A DNA stretch of 64,000 bases from contig NZ_VRLV01000015.1 of assembly GCF_009760925.1 (NCBI RefSeq), positions 1 through 64,000 on the forward strand, in the 5' to 3' direction. Under the pieces are notes generated by a model. The model did no database searches. It was given only the letters and a program-made list of their open reading frames with translations, and was not told where the DNA came from. Shown piece by piece: positions 44,484 through 53,009 of this stretch. The stretch's first letter is position 1, and every line of letters begins with the position of its first letter. A program made the translations under genes and the position numbers. The DNA comes from Nonomuraea typhae. GTDB taxonomy: Bacteria; Actinomycetota; Actinomycetes; Streptosporangiales; Streptosporangiaceae.

Positions 44484-45058
44484 TCTCGGCGTCCTTCCGC
44501 TGTCGGCGCTCGGCCGCGGTCGTTCGCGGCGAGCAGTTTCGGTAGCTGCTCCAGCAGGCTCTCGTGCCAGGCGATCTCGGCCCGCAGGCGGGCCGTGGTG
44601 TGGTCGAAGGTCAGCGGCTCCAGCCCGCGCAGGTACGGCTCGGCCTGCTCGCGCTGGTGCCGCCAGGCGGTAAGCCGGGCGGCCAGCACGTCGCGCCGCC
44701 CGCCGATCAGTGCCCGCAGGTCTTCTTCGGCGAGATCGCCGGCGTAGTGCAACGCGAGATCCACCGGGTCAGGACGCAGCCGGACCTCGCGCAGCGTCCG
44801 GTCGCGCAGCGCGATGAACTCCTCGCGCCCGGCTGAGGTGAGCGCGTACACCGTCCGCGCCGGACCCGCCCCCCGCTCGGTACGGACCACCTCGATCGCG
44901 CCCTCGGCGACGAGCCGGTGCAAAGCCCCGTACAGCGAGCCCACCTTGATGTCGGTCCACAACTCCGTGCGGTCCAGTTGCGCCTGCCGGCGGATCTGAT
45001 GCCCGTGCATCGGACCGCGCAGCAGGGCGCCGAGCACGAACATGCGCGCGTCACTCAC
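44480..45058 (-). CDS. PadR-family transcriptional regulator
   Basis: 192 residues from GTG 45058 (ATG 45043 is possible). MFVLGALLRGPMHGHQIRRQ and VGSLYGALHRLVAEGAIEVV form the PadR winged helix. GPARTVYALTSAGREEFIAL is the wing. The C-terminal helices (ARLTAWRHQREQAEPYLRGL, ARLRAEIAWHESLLEQLPKL) dimerise. It should repress its own gene and the divergent reductase gene at 45206. Two 18-bp direct copies of an imperfect palindrome (45063-45104) lie just upstream of its start and are the expected binding site. Confidence 0.85.
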   Translation of the reverse strand: MSDARMFVLGALLRGPMHGHQIRRQAQLDRTELWTDIKVGSLYGALHRLVAEGAIEVVRTERGAGPARTVYALTSAGREEFIALRDRTLREVRLRPDPVDLALHYAGDLAEEDLRALIGGRRDVLAARLTAWRHQREQAEPYLRGLEPLTFDHTTARLRAEIAWHESLLEQLPKLLAANDRGRAPTAEGRRE

Positions 45059-45062
45059 CCAG

Positions 45063-45104
45063 CTACTCAAACACGAGTAGCGCCAACTAGTCAAACACGA
45101 GTAG
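45063..45104. promoter_or_regulatory. Duplicated PadR operator
   Basis: ctactcaaacacgagtag (45063-45080) and ctagtcaaacacgagtag (45087-45104) differ by one base and repeat with a 24-bp period. Each is an inverted repeat with arms CTACTC and GAGTAG. The site lies between the divergent padR and reductase genes. Confidence 0.75.
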
Positions 45105-45205
45105 CTCCGATGGAGACGACGGAGGATGTCGAGAATCGGCACGCGGTTCCGTCCCCCGAAAGAAGAACCACCCAGCAGACACACAAGCGAAAGGCGCCGC
45201 CAGCA

Positions 45206-45769
45206 ATGCGCAAGCTCATCGTTCAGCAGTGGGTCACCCTCGACAACATCGCCGCGGAGGAGGACGGCGGGCTCGGCTTCGTGTCCGTGGAACCCTTCTC
45301 CGAGAAGAGCGACCCCGCGTACAAGGCCCGCGTGATGGGGCTCATCGACGCGGTCGACACGCTGATTCTCGGCGCGAACACCTACGCCCAGTCCACGGGC
45401 TGGGCCAGCGCCACCGAGCAGGGCGAGTACGGCGAAAAGCTCAACAACCTCACCAAGTTCGTCGCCTCCTCGACACTGGAGCAGGCCCCCTGGGGCGCGT
45501 TCGCCGCCGCGACCGTGACGCGCGACCCGGCCGCCACCATCGGTGAACTCAAGCGGCAAATCGGCAAAGACATCTGGCTGTGGGGCAGCCTGACCCTCAT
45601 GCGCTCCCTGCTGCAGGCCGGCCTCGTCGACGAGATCACCCTGCTCGTCTGCCCGACCGCACGCGGCAAGGGCACACGCCTCTTCGAAGACCGGCAGGAC
45701 CTGAAGCTCATCGAGGCCACCGGATTCGACAACGGCGTGGTCATTCTGCGCTACGAGATCACGAAGTAG
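45206..45769 (+). CDS. Dihydrofolate reductase-like (RibD C-terminal domain) protein
   Basis: 187 residues from ATG 45206 (GAAAGG upstream). MRKLIVQQWVTLDNIAAEED, VDTLILGANTYAQSTGW, TKFVASSTLEQAPWGAFAAA, DIWLWGSLTLMRSLLQAGLV and VCPTARGKGTRLFED give the RibD-C order, with the WGSxxLxxxLLxxGLVDEI element intact. A presumed NADPH-dependent reductase of unknown substrate. It is the third member of the family in the window but differs more from the tandem pair at 8-9 kb. It is divergent from PadR and lies downstream of the duplicated operator, so PadR is its likely repressor. Confidence 0.85.
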   Translation: MRKLIVQQWVTLDNIAAEEDGGLGFVSVEPFSEKSDPAYKARVMGLIDAVDTLILGANTYAQSTGWASATEQGEYGEKLNNLTKFVASSTLEQAPWGAFAAATVTRDPAATIGELKRQIGKDIWLWGSLTLMRSLLQAGLVDEITLLVCPTARGKGTRLFEDRQDLKLIEATGFDNGVVILRYEITK

Positions 45770-45821
45770 GCACTCCAGGCCGGGCAAAGAGCCGCCCAAG
45801 GCATGCTCTAGCGTCATCCCC

Positions 45822-47342
45822 ATGAAGGCGGCTCGGTATCTGTGCTGGCTGGCCTGGGCGCAGAAGGGCCGGGTCGCGCTGGGCGCGATGCTGGGAACCC
45901 TCTGGATGGTGGGCCTGACGCTCCCGCCGTACCTGCTGTCCAGAGCCATCGACGACGACCTGGCGCCCGGCTGGGTCATGGCGCTGCTGGCGGCGGGCCT
46001 GGTCAACGCCTGGCTGGCGATGTTGCGGCACCGCACGATGACCAAGATCCGGATGGACGCCAACTTCCGCACCGTGCGCGTCCTCATCGAGCAGATCAAC
46101 AACCTGGGCGCCGACCTGCCCAAGCGCGCTTCTGCGGGCGACGTGGTGACGATCGGCATCGGCGACGTCATCGCCATCGCCGCCTCGCTGACGGTGACCG
46201 GCCCCGGCGTGGGCGCGGTGATCAGCTACGGCGTGGTGGCGATGCTGTTGCTGCAGGTCTCCGTGGTGCTGGCCGTCGTGGTGCTGCTGGGCGTGCCGCT
46301 GCTGGCGGTTCTGCTCGGCCCGCTGCTCGGGCGGCTGATGAAGGTGCAGAACGGCTACCGCGAGAACCAGGGCAGGCTGACCACGCGCCTGGTCGACCTG
46401 ATCGAGGGGCTACGGGTGCTCAACGCCTTCGGCGGCAAGGCCGCCTACGCCGAGCGGTACCGCGCCGACTCGGCGAGCCTGCGCGAGCAGGGCTACCGGG
46501 TGGCGTCGCTGACGAGCTGGATCGGCGCGCTGGGCACCGGATTGCCCGCGCTGTTCCTGGCCGCGGTTACCTGGCTGGGCGCCCGGCTGGCCGCCGAGGG
46601 GGCGATCACGGTGGGCGAGCTGGTCGGGGTATACGGGTACATCGTCATGCTGGTCGTTCCCGTCTCCTTCTTCATCGAGGGCAGCTTCCAGGTCAGCCAC
46701 GGCCTGGTCGCCGCCCGCCAGGTCACCCGTTTCCTCGGACTGCGCGCCGGGGAGCGGCCCCGGCCCGCCGGGCCGCAGGTCGCGCCGGGGAGCCTGGTGG
46801 GGCTGGTCAGCGCCCGGCCTGAGGAGAGCGTGGCGCTGCTCGAAGAGATGGGCGGGTTCGACGGCACCTCGCTGATCGCCGACCACGACGCCGCCCTGTT
46901 CGCGGGCACGCTGCGCGAGGTCCTCCAGGGCCGGGGCGAGGCGGACGACGCGGCCGTCCAGCGGGCCGTGCACGTGGCCGCGGCGCAGGACGTGGTCGCG
47001 GGGCTGCGCCACGGGCTCGACTCGATGATCGAACCCGGCGGCCGCAACCTGTCGGGCGGCCAGCGTCAGCGCGTGCGCCTGGCCCGGGCCTTGCTGGCCG
47101 AGCCCGAGGTACTGCTGGCCGTGGAGCCCACCTCCGCGCTGGACGCCCACACCGAGTCCCTCCTCGCCGGACGACTCCGTACGGCCCGCGCCGGCCGTAC
47201 CACGGTCGTGGCCACCACCTCCCCGCTGCTGCTCGCCGAGGCCGACCAGGTGCTGTTCATCGAGGACGGGCGGGTGGCCGCGGCCGGCACCCACCGCGAG
47301 CTGATGGACTCCGCCCCCGCCTACCGATCGGTGCTCGCATGA
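45822..47342 (+). CDS. ABC exporter subunit with Walker A lost
   Basis: 506 residues. Six membrane helices (about 12-290) with the exporter text RENQGRLTTRLVDLIEGLRV precede a shrunken ATPase domain. No GxxGxGK[ST] is present: the region after APGSLVGLVSARPEESVALL holds no P-loop. The signature LSGGQRQRVRLARALLAEPE is perfect, while Walker B reads VLLAVEPTSALD, with Val for the Mg-binding Asp but Glu kept. It overlaps the next subunit by 4 bp. In a heterodimer its signature would complete the ATP site of the partner. The drug or lipid cargo is unknown. Confidence 0.85.
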   Translation: MKAARYLCWLAWAQKGRVALGAMLGTLWMVGLTLPPYLLSRAIDDDLAPGWVMALLAAGLVNAWLAMLRHRTMTKIRMDANFRTVRVLIEQINNLGADLPKRASAGDVVTIGIGDVIAIAASLTVTGPGVGAVISYGVVAMLLLQVSVVLAVVVLLGVPLLAVLLGPLLGRLMKVQNGYRENQGRLTTRLVDLIEGLRVLNAFGGKAAYAERYRADSASLREQGYRVASLTSWIGALGTGLPALFLAAVTWLGARLAAEGAITVGELVGVYGYIVMLVVPVSFFIEGSFQVSHGLVAARQVTRFLGLRAGERPRPAGPQVAPGSLVGLVSARPEESVALLEEMGGFDGTSLIADHDAALFAGTLREVLQGRGEADDAAVQRAVHVAAAQDVVAGLRHGLDSMIEPGGRNLSGGQRQRVRLARALLAEPEVLLAVEPTSALDAHTESLLAGRLRTARAGRTTVVATTSPLLLAEADQVLFIEDGRVAAAGTHRELMDSAPAYRSVLA

Positions 47343-49072
47343 ACCGCGACCTGCCCGTCGCCGACCGGCAGCAGGTACGGCGGGCCGCCCTGCGCCTGGT
47401 CAGGCGGGACGTGCCGGGATTCACCGCGACGCTGCTGCTCAACTGCCTCGCGGCGGCCGCAGCGCTGGTCAGCCCGTGGCTGCTGGGCCGGATCGTCGAC
47501 TCCATCGGCGCCGGGGGCACGGTCGATCTGCTGGCCGCGATCGCCGTGGGCGCGGCGCTGGCCCAGCTGGTCCTGTCCAGGTACGCCGAGAAGACCGGGC
47601 ATCGGTTCAGCGAGCGGGTCCAGGAACGTATCCGCGCCGAACTCCTCGATCGGGTGCTGGCCCTGCCCGCCGCCACGGTCGAGCACATCCGCACCGGCGA
47701 CCTGACCGCCCGCGGAACCACCGACGTGGCCGTCGTCGGCAGCACCCTGCGCGACGCCGCCCCCGAGATCCTCGTCTCGAGCCTGCAGGCGCTCTTCCTG
47801 ATCGTCGCCGTCTTCCTGGCCGACCCGGTCCTGGGCGCCTGCGGCCTGATCGCGCTGGCCGGCATCGCGGCCGCCTCCCGCTGGTACCTTCGCCGTGCCC
47901 GGCCCGCGTACCTGGAGGAAGGCGCCGCCCGCTCGGAGCTGGCCGAGCACCTGGCCGCCAACGCCGCCGGCGCCCGGACCATCGAGGCTCTGGGCCTGCA
48001 GGCCAAGCGCACGCGCGCGGCGGAACGGGTGATCGAGCGCGGCCGGACCGCCCAGCTGCGCACCCTTTTCCTGCGCAGCGTGCTCTGGCCGTCGGTGGAG
48101 GTCTCCGCGCTCCTGCCGCCCGTGCTGGTGCTGCTGCTCGGCGGGGTGCTCCTGGACCGCGGCCAGGTCACGCTGGGCGCGATCGTCACCTGCGTGCTGT
48201 ACCTGCGCCAGCTCGGCCAGCCGATCGAGACGATCCTGATCTGGCTGGAGCAGCTGCAGAGCAGCGCCGCCTCCTTCGCCAGGATCGAGGGCCTCGCGAC
48301 CCCGGCGCGGCGGGAGGTCGCCGCCGCGGCGCCCCAGGGCGACCGCATCGAGGCGGCCGGCGTGCACTTCGCCTACGAAGACGACGACGTGGTGTCCGGC
48401 GTCGATCTGAGCGTACGGCCCGGCGAGCGCCTGGCCGTCGTCGGTCCCTCCGGAGCCGGCAAGTCCACCCTGGGCAAGCTGCTGGCCGGCATCGACCGCC
48501 CCCGCCTGGGCACGGTCACCGTCGGCTCGGTGCCCGTCGCCGACCTCTCCCCCGCCCGGCTGCGCGAGCACGTCGTCCTGGTCACCCAGGAACAGCACCT
48601 GTTCCTCGGCACGGTCCGCGACAACCTGCTGCTGGCGGATCCGTCGGCCGGCGACGACCGCCTGGACAAGGCGCTGGCGGCGGTCGGCGCCGACTGGGTC
48701 GCCTCGCTCGACGACGAGCTGGGGTCCCTGTCGTCAGGTGCCGCCCTCGGCCCGGACCGGGTCCAGCAGCTCGCCCTGGCCAGGGTCATCCTGGCCGACC
48801 CGCACACGGTCATCCTCGACGAGGCCACCGCCATGCTCGACCCCCGCACGGCCAGACGCGCCGAACGCTCGCTCGCCGCCGTCCTGGAAGGGCGGACCGT
48901 CATCGCGATCGCCCACCGCCTGCACACGGCCCGCGACGCCGACCGGGTGGTGGTCATGGACGACGGCCGGGTGGTGGAGGTCGGCTCCCACGACGACCTG
49001 GTCGCGGCGGGCGGGGTGTACGAGACGCTGTGGAGGTCGTGGTACGGCTCGCGGAGTGCCGGCGCCCGGTGA
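47339..49072 (+). CDS. ABC exporter subunit with degenerate signature motif
   Basis: 577 residues. A six-helix transmembrane domain (about 25-300) contains LAEHLAANAAGARTIEALGL. The ATPase domain has Walker A VVGPSGAGKST, a Q-loop VVLVTQEQHLFLGTVRDNLL and Walker B TVILDEATAMLDPRTARRAE, with switch His in IAIAHRLHTARDADRVVV. The signature position reads ALGPDRVQQLALARVIL, lacking SGGQ. It is thus the mirror image of its partner (P-loop present, signature lost), so the pair would form one complete ATP site. It starts within the stop of the upstream subunit. Confidence 0.9.
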   Translation: MNRDLPVADRQQVRRAALRLVRRDVPGFTATLLLNCLAAAAALVSPWLLGRIVDSIGAGGTVDLLAAIAVGAALAQLVLSRYAEKTGHRFSERVQERIRAELLDRVLALPAATVEHIRTGDLTARGTTDVAVVGSTLRDAAPEILVSSLQALFLIVAVFLADPVLGACGLIALAGIAAASRWYLRRARPAYLEEGAARSELAEHLAANAAGARTIEALGLQAKRTRAAERVIERGRTAQLRTLFLRSVLWPSVEVSALLPPVLVLLLGGVLLDRGQVTLGAIVTCVLYLRQLGQPIETILIWLEQLQSSAASFARIEGLATPARREVAAAAPQGDRIEAAGVHFAYEDDDVVSGVDLSVRPGERLAVVGPSGAGKSTLGKLLAGIDRPRLGTVTVGSVPVADLSPARLREHVVLVTQEQHLFLGTVRDNLLLADPSAGDDRLDKALAAVGADWVASLDDELGSLSSGAALGPDRVQQLALARVILADPHTVILDEATAMLDPRTARRAERSLAAVLEGRTVIAIAHRLHTARDADRVVVMDDGRVVEVGSHDDLVAAGGVYETLWRSWYGSRSAGAR

Positions 49073-49195
49073 ACCCGGGGTGCTGACCAGCGTCTGTCAC
49101 CCCGCAATTCATGAAGTGTTTCTGGGCGAGATGTCTCCTGGCGGGCCAAAGGTACTTCGATCAGCAGGAAGCATCATCTTTCTCCGGAGGTACCC

Positions 49196-51400
49196 GTGCA
49201 CAGCCTACGGCGCCCGGCCATCGCGGCCGCGGCGGCCATCGCCGCCTTGCTCAGCGCGCCCATCCCCGCGGACGGCGCCACACCGTCCCGGGAGGCCGCG
49301 CGCTGCTCGGCCGACGCGTCTCTGCTCGGCTTCAGCGACAGCCTGGACAAGACCACGTTCGAGGGTACGGCTGTCGCCGGCCTGTCCGCGCTGGCGCTGA
49401 CGAGCCAGTCGAGGGCGCTGGCGCTCGTGGACAACATCGGCACGACGCCCGCCCGGCTCTACGACCTCAACCTCACCCGGGACCTTCGCAGCGCCCGGGT
49501 GAGCGGGATGACCACGCTGCTGCGCCCGGACGGCGTGCCGTACACCGGCGCGGACTTCGACGGCGAGGGTCTGGTCGCCGAGCGCGGGGGCCGCACGGTG
49601 CTGGCCAGTTCGGAGCGTGAGCCGTCGATTCGGCGGTTCCGGCTTTCCGACGGGCGGGAGGTGGCCTCCTTCCCGGTACCGGACAGGTTCCGGGTCGGCC
49701 CGGGCGGGCAGGCCGCGGTCAATCAGACGTTCGAGGCGCTGGCGGCCACGCCCGACGGCCGAGCGCTGTATGCGGGGATGGAGGGGCCGCTGTCCGCCGA
49801 CGGGCCGGGGCTGCGCATTCTGCGGTATGCGGGCGCGCACGGCCGCGACTACGCTCCGGCCGCGCAGTACGCCTATCGGCCCGACGCCGGACTCGGGCTC
49901 GTGGAGCTGGTGGCGCTCGGCGACGACCAGCTGATCGCGCTGGAGCGCGGGTTCACCGCGGGGGTGGGCAACACCGTGCGGCTGTACCGGGTTTCCGCGA
50001 CCGGCGTCCCGGATGTTTCCGGCGTGGCGTCGCTGTCCACGCTGACCGACCCGCGCGCCTGGCTCGGCAAGCGGCTGCTGCTCGACCTGGCCGACTGCCC
50101 GCCGTCCGGGGCCACGGCCAAGCAGCCGCAGCCGAACCCGCTGCTGGACAACGTCGAGGGAATGGCGCTGAGCGAGGACCGCCGCACGCTCTATCTCGTC
50201 TCGGACGACAACAACAACCCGGCGCAGGTCACGAGGTTGTACGGCTTGCGCGTGCGGTTGCCCGGCCAGGCTCGGCTGAGCGGCCGGGCGCTGCTGCCGG
50301 CCACCGCCTACCAGCCAGGCCCCGTCTCGGGTACGCAGCTGCCGCCGGCCACCGTCAACGGCGTCACCCCGCCCTTCCCCGGCCAGCCGATCCCGGGCTT
50401 CTCCGCGGTGATCCCGGCCGTGCCGGGCTCCCACTCCGGCAACCGCCTGCTCGCCATGCCGGACAACGGGTTCGGCGCCAAGAACAACTCCGCCGACTTC
50501 CTGCTGCGGGCCTACGTCATCGAGCCGGACCACCGCAGGGGCAAGATCGACCTGCGCGGTCACATCAGCTTCCGTGACCCCGACCGCAAGGTGCCCTTCC
50601 CCATCGTCAACCAGGACACCGCCGACCGGCTGCTGACCGGGGCCGATTTCGACGTCGAGTCCCTCGCCTGGGACGCGCGCGGCGATCTGTGGGTGGGTGA
50701 GGAGTTCGGCCCGTACCTGCTGCACGTGGACCGGACGGGCAAGGTGCTGGAGGCGCCGATCCCGCTGCCGGACGGCACCAAGTCTCCCCAGTCACCCGAC
50801 CTGGCCCCCGGTGAGCGGCCCACGCTGCCGGCCAGCGGCGGTTTCGAGGCTCTGGCCGCGAGCAGGAACGGCTGGACCCTCTACCCGATACTGGAGCGCG
50901 CGAAGACCGGCGACCCCGACCAGCGGCGGCGGGTGGTTTACGAGTTCGACGTGCGCGCACGGGCCTACACCGGCCGCACCTGGACCTTCCGGGTGGATGA
51001 TCCGGGACTGTTCGTGGGGGACGCGTCGCTGCTCGACGGGAACCGGCTGCTGCTGATCGAGCGAGACAACGGCATGGGCACCACGGCGCTGGTCAAGCGG
51101 TTGATCGTCACCGATCTCGACGCCGCGGGGCCGGGTGGGGTGCTGCCCCGCCGTACCGTCGCGGACCTGCTGCGCATCGCCGACCCCAGGGGCGTGTCGA
51201 CGCCGGCCCGGCCGGGTGAGTACGGGGTGGGGCCGTTGTTCTCCTTCCCCCTGCAGTCGGTGGAGTCGGTGCTGCCGTTGCACGGCGAGCGCGTCCTGGT
51301 CGCCAACGACAACAACTTCCCCGGCAACGACGGGCGCATCCCCGGCAGGCCCGACGACACGGAGGTGATCGTCATCGACGTGCCCGGGTTGCGCGACTAG
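49196..51400 (+). CDS. Secreted esterase-like/phytase-like protein
   Basis: 734 residues from GTG 49196, with CCGGAGG 6 nt upstream. HSLRRPAIAAAAAIAALLSA followed by PIPADGA is a signal peptide. The mature protein has beta-propeller-like repeats of the esterase-like-activity-of-phytase domain: LVAERGGRTVLASSEREPSI, ALSEDRRTLYLVSDDNNNPA, RLLAMPDNGFGAKNNSADFL, WDARGDLWVGEEFGPYLLHV and LLLIERDNGMGTTALVKRLI, then ERVLVANDNNFPGNDGR at the end. Asp/Asn-rich loops suggest calcium binding. It is probably an extracellular phosphoesterase acting on phytate-like substrates. It stands alone, 123 bp after the ABC genes. Confidence 0.8.
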   Translation: MHSLRRPAIAAAAAIAALLSAPIPADGATPSREAARCSADASLLGFSDSLDKTTFEGTAVAGLSALALTSQSRALALVDNIGTTPARLYDLNLTRDLRSARVSGMTTLLRPDGVPYTGADFDGEGLVAERGGRTVLASSEREPSIRRFRLSDGREVASFPVPDRFRVGPGGQAAVNQTFEALAATPDGRALYAGMEGPLSADGPGLRILRYAGAHGRDYAPAAQYAYRPDAGLGLVELVALGDDQLIALERGFTAGVGNTVRLYRVSATGVPDVSGVASLSTLTDPRAWLGKRLLLDLADCPPSGATAKQPQPNPLLDNVEGMALSEDRRTLYLVSDDNNNPAQVTRLYGLRVRLPGQARLSGRALLPATAYQPGPVSGTQLPPATVNGVTPPFPGQPIPGFSAVIPAVPGSHSGNRLLAMPDNGFGAKNNSADFLLRAYVIEPDHRRGKIDLRGHISFRDPDRKVPFPIVNQDTADRLLTGADFDVESLAWDARGDLWVGEEFGPYLLHVDRTGKVLEAPIPLPDGTKSPQSPDLAPGERPTLPASGGFEALAASRNGWTLYPILERAKTGDPDQRRRVVYEFDVRARAYTGRTWTFRVDDPGLFVGDASLLDGNRLLLIERDNGMGTTALVKRLIVTDLDAAGPGGVLPRRTVADLLRIADPRGVSTPARPGEYGVGPLFSFPLQSVESVLPLHGERVLVANDNNFPGNDGRIPGRPDDTEVIVIDVPGLRD

Positions 51401-51412
51401 GGCCTGTGCGGC

Positions 51413-51868
51413 CTACGGTGCGGCGGGGACGGCGGGCTTGAGGGTCTGCGCGCACCACTGCGCGAACGCGGTGGCCGGGCCCGGCTGCGGCGAGCGGCCG
51501 GCGCCGGTAGCGGACCGGACGGCCCAGTTCCTCGGTCATGATGCGGGCCAGGTCGTCGGGCGACAGCTCCTGCGGGCCGAGCACCGGGACACTGCCGGCG
51601 CCGGTCCAGGAGCGGTCCAGCAGCAACCCGGCCGCCGTCGCGGCGATGTCGGCGAGGGCCACCAGCGGGGCCGGGCGGTCCGCGGCGGCGGTGTCGGTGA
51701 AGACGCCGTTCTCGCGGATCGACTCGGCCTCCTCCAGCAGGTTCTCGGAGAAGGACGGGCAGGCCAGGTCGCGGTAGGCGACCCCGGAGCCGGCGATCAG
51801 GTCGTCCATGGCCAGGGAGGCGGTGACCAGCCCGGCCCGGGCGGCCTGCGGGGTGCCGCGGCCGAGCA
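51413..51868 (-). pseudogene. NmrA/SDR-like protein, 5' truncated and frameshifted
   Basis: From the break at about 51865 the frame reads TPQAARAGLVTASLAMDDLI, GVAYRDLACPSFSENLLEEA, ALADIAATAAGLLLDRSWTG and VPVLGPQELSPDDLARIMTE, the C-terminal half of an NmrA-like NAD(P)-binding protein. A frameshift near 51510 precedes the ending ATAFAQWCAQTLKPAVPA (stop 51413). The Rossmann half is absent. Confidence 0.6.
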
Positions 51869-52214
51869 CGTGACGGTCAGCCGCCGGGGACGCTTCACCG
51901 GCCCGCTGGACGCGGCCCTGGCCGAGCAGGGGCTCGGCCGGCGGGTCGGCGCCGTCCTGCCCGGACACCTGGCGGCGATGGCGCTGGCCGCGGCCGGCGA
52001 CGTGGTCTGCCTGGTGCCGGCCGCGCTGCCGGGCGAACCCCCTTCACCACTCAGCGACGCGGCGCACGCGCTGGGTCTCCTGCTGGACATCCCGCTGCCG
52101 CTGCCCCCGCTGACGATCGGCATGGCCTGGCACCCCCGCCACGCCGCCGACGGGGGTCACCGCTGGATGCGCGACGCCGTGCGCCGGGTCCTGCGTCCGG
52201 GCCACGTGGGGTAG
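51868..52214 (+). pseudogene. LysR-type regulator, 5' truncated
   Basis: VTVSRRGRFTGPLDAALAEQ, RVGAVLPGHLAAMALAAAGD, VVCLVPAALPGEPPSPLSDA and TIGMAWHPRHAADGGHRWMR with a final VRRVL match the substrate-binding C terminus of LysR regulators. The HTH and first half are missing. It is joined back to back with the NmrA remnant, which suggests one deletion took both 5' ends of a divergent pair. Confidence 0.6.
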
Positions 52215-52232
52215 CGCCTAGAACCCGGTGGT

Positions 52233-53009
52233 TCAGGCGTCGCGGGCCCGCAGGAGTAGCCCTCCCCCCAGCATCGACACGGCTGCCCACACGGCGAGCA
52301 CACCCAGGCCCGCCCACGGGCCGAGGGGCAGGGCGGAGAGGTCGGCGGTCGCCTGTACGGCGAGCCCGGCGTTCATCGGGGAGATCCGCCAGAGAAGCAG
52401 CTGCGCATCCGGGTCGGAGATCAGGAAGGGAAGAACGCCGAGGACGTAGATCAGCCCGAGCACCACCCCGACGGCGGCGGCGGAGTCCCGGACGGCGACG
52501 GCGATGCCGAGGCTGAGCAGCGCGATCAAGGCCAGGTAGAGCACCGAGCCCATGGCCGCGCGCAGCGTCGGCCCATCGGCCAGGGACAGCAGCTCCTGGC
52601 CATGCGCAGGAGTGAAGCCGTTGCCGGGCAGGATGAGCCGCCCGGCGAGTACGGAGGCCAGCACGGCGGCGGTCCCCGCGGCCAGCGTCACCCCGGTGAG
52701 GACGGTGGCCTTGGCCGCCAGAAGCGTGATCCGGCGCGGCATCGCCACCAGGGTGAGGCCGATCATGCCGGTGCTGTACTCGCCGCCGATCGCCAGCACG
52801 GCAACGACGACGACGATCGCCTGGCCCGCCTGCACTCCCATGAGACTGAGCTTGGGGACGTCGTAGGCGCACGGCGCCGCCGTACACGAGACCGTCGCGC
52901 ACGCCGCCGCGCTCACCCCCGCGGTCAGCGCGACCAGGGCGAGCAGCAGCCACCCGATGCCGCCGGACGTGCGGAGTTTGGTCCACTCCGCGTGCAGTGC
53001 CGGCTTCAT
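52233..53009 (-). CDS. ABC-2 type permease
   Basis: 258 residues from ATG 53009 with GGAGGGACGC. MKPALHAEWTKLRTSGGIGW is the standard start of actinobacterial ABC-2 permeases (HAEWTKLRT). Six hydrophobic segments follow, including GEYSTGMIGLTLVAMPRRIT, the family motif after helix 2. A short extracellular loop with three Cys (ACATVSCTAAPC) lies between helices 1 and 2. It overlaps the upstream permease by 4 bp and should pair with that permease and the ATPase at 54514 as an exporter. Confidence 0.85.
   Translation of the reverse strand: MKPALHAEWTKLRTSGGIGWLLLALVALTAGVSAAACATVSCTAAPCAYDVPKLSLMGVQAGQAIVVVVAVLAIGGEYSTGMIGLTLVAMPRRITLLAAKATVLTGVTLAAGTAAVLASVLAGRLILPGNGFTPAHGQELLSLADGPTLRAAMGSVLYLALIALLSLGIAVAVRDSAAAVGVVLGLIYVLGVLPFLISDPDAQLLLWRISPMNAGLAVQATADLSALPLGPWAGLGVLAVWAAVSMLGGGLLLRARDA

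Noticed and set aside
47476..49086. 536-codon plus-strand frame overlapping the second ABC subunit
   Set aside because: Arg/Pro/Gly-rich shadow in another frame of a clearly identified ABC transporter; no start signal or domains.
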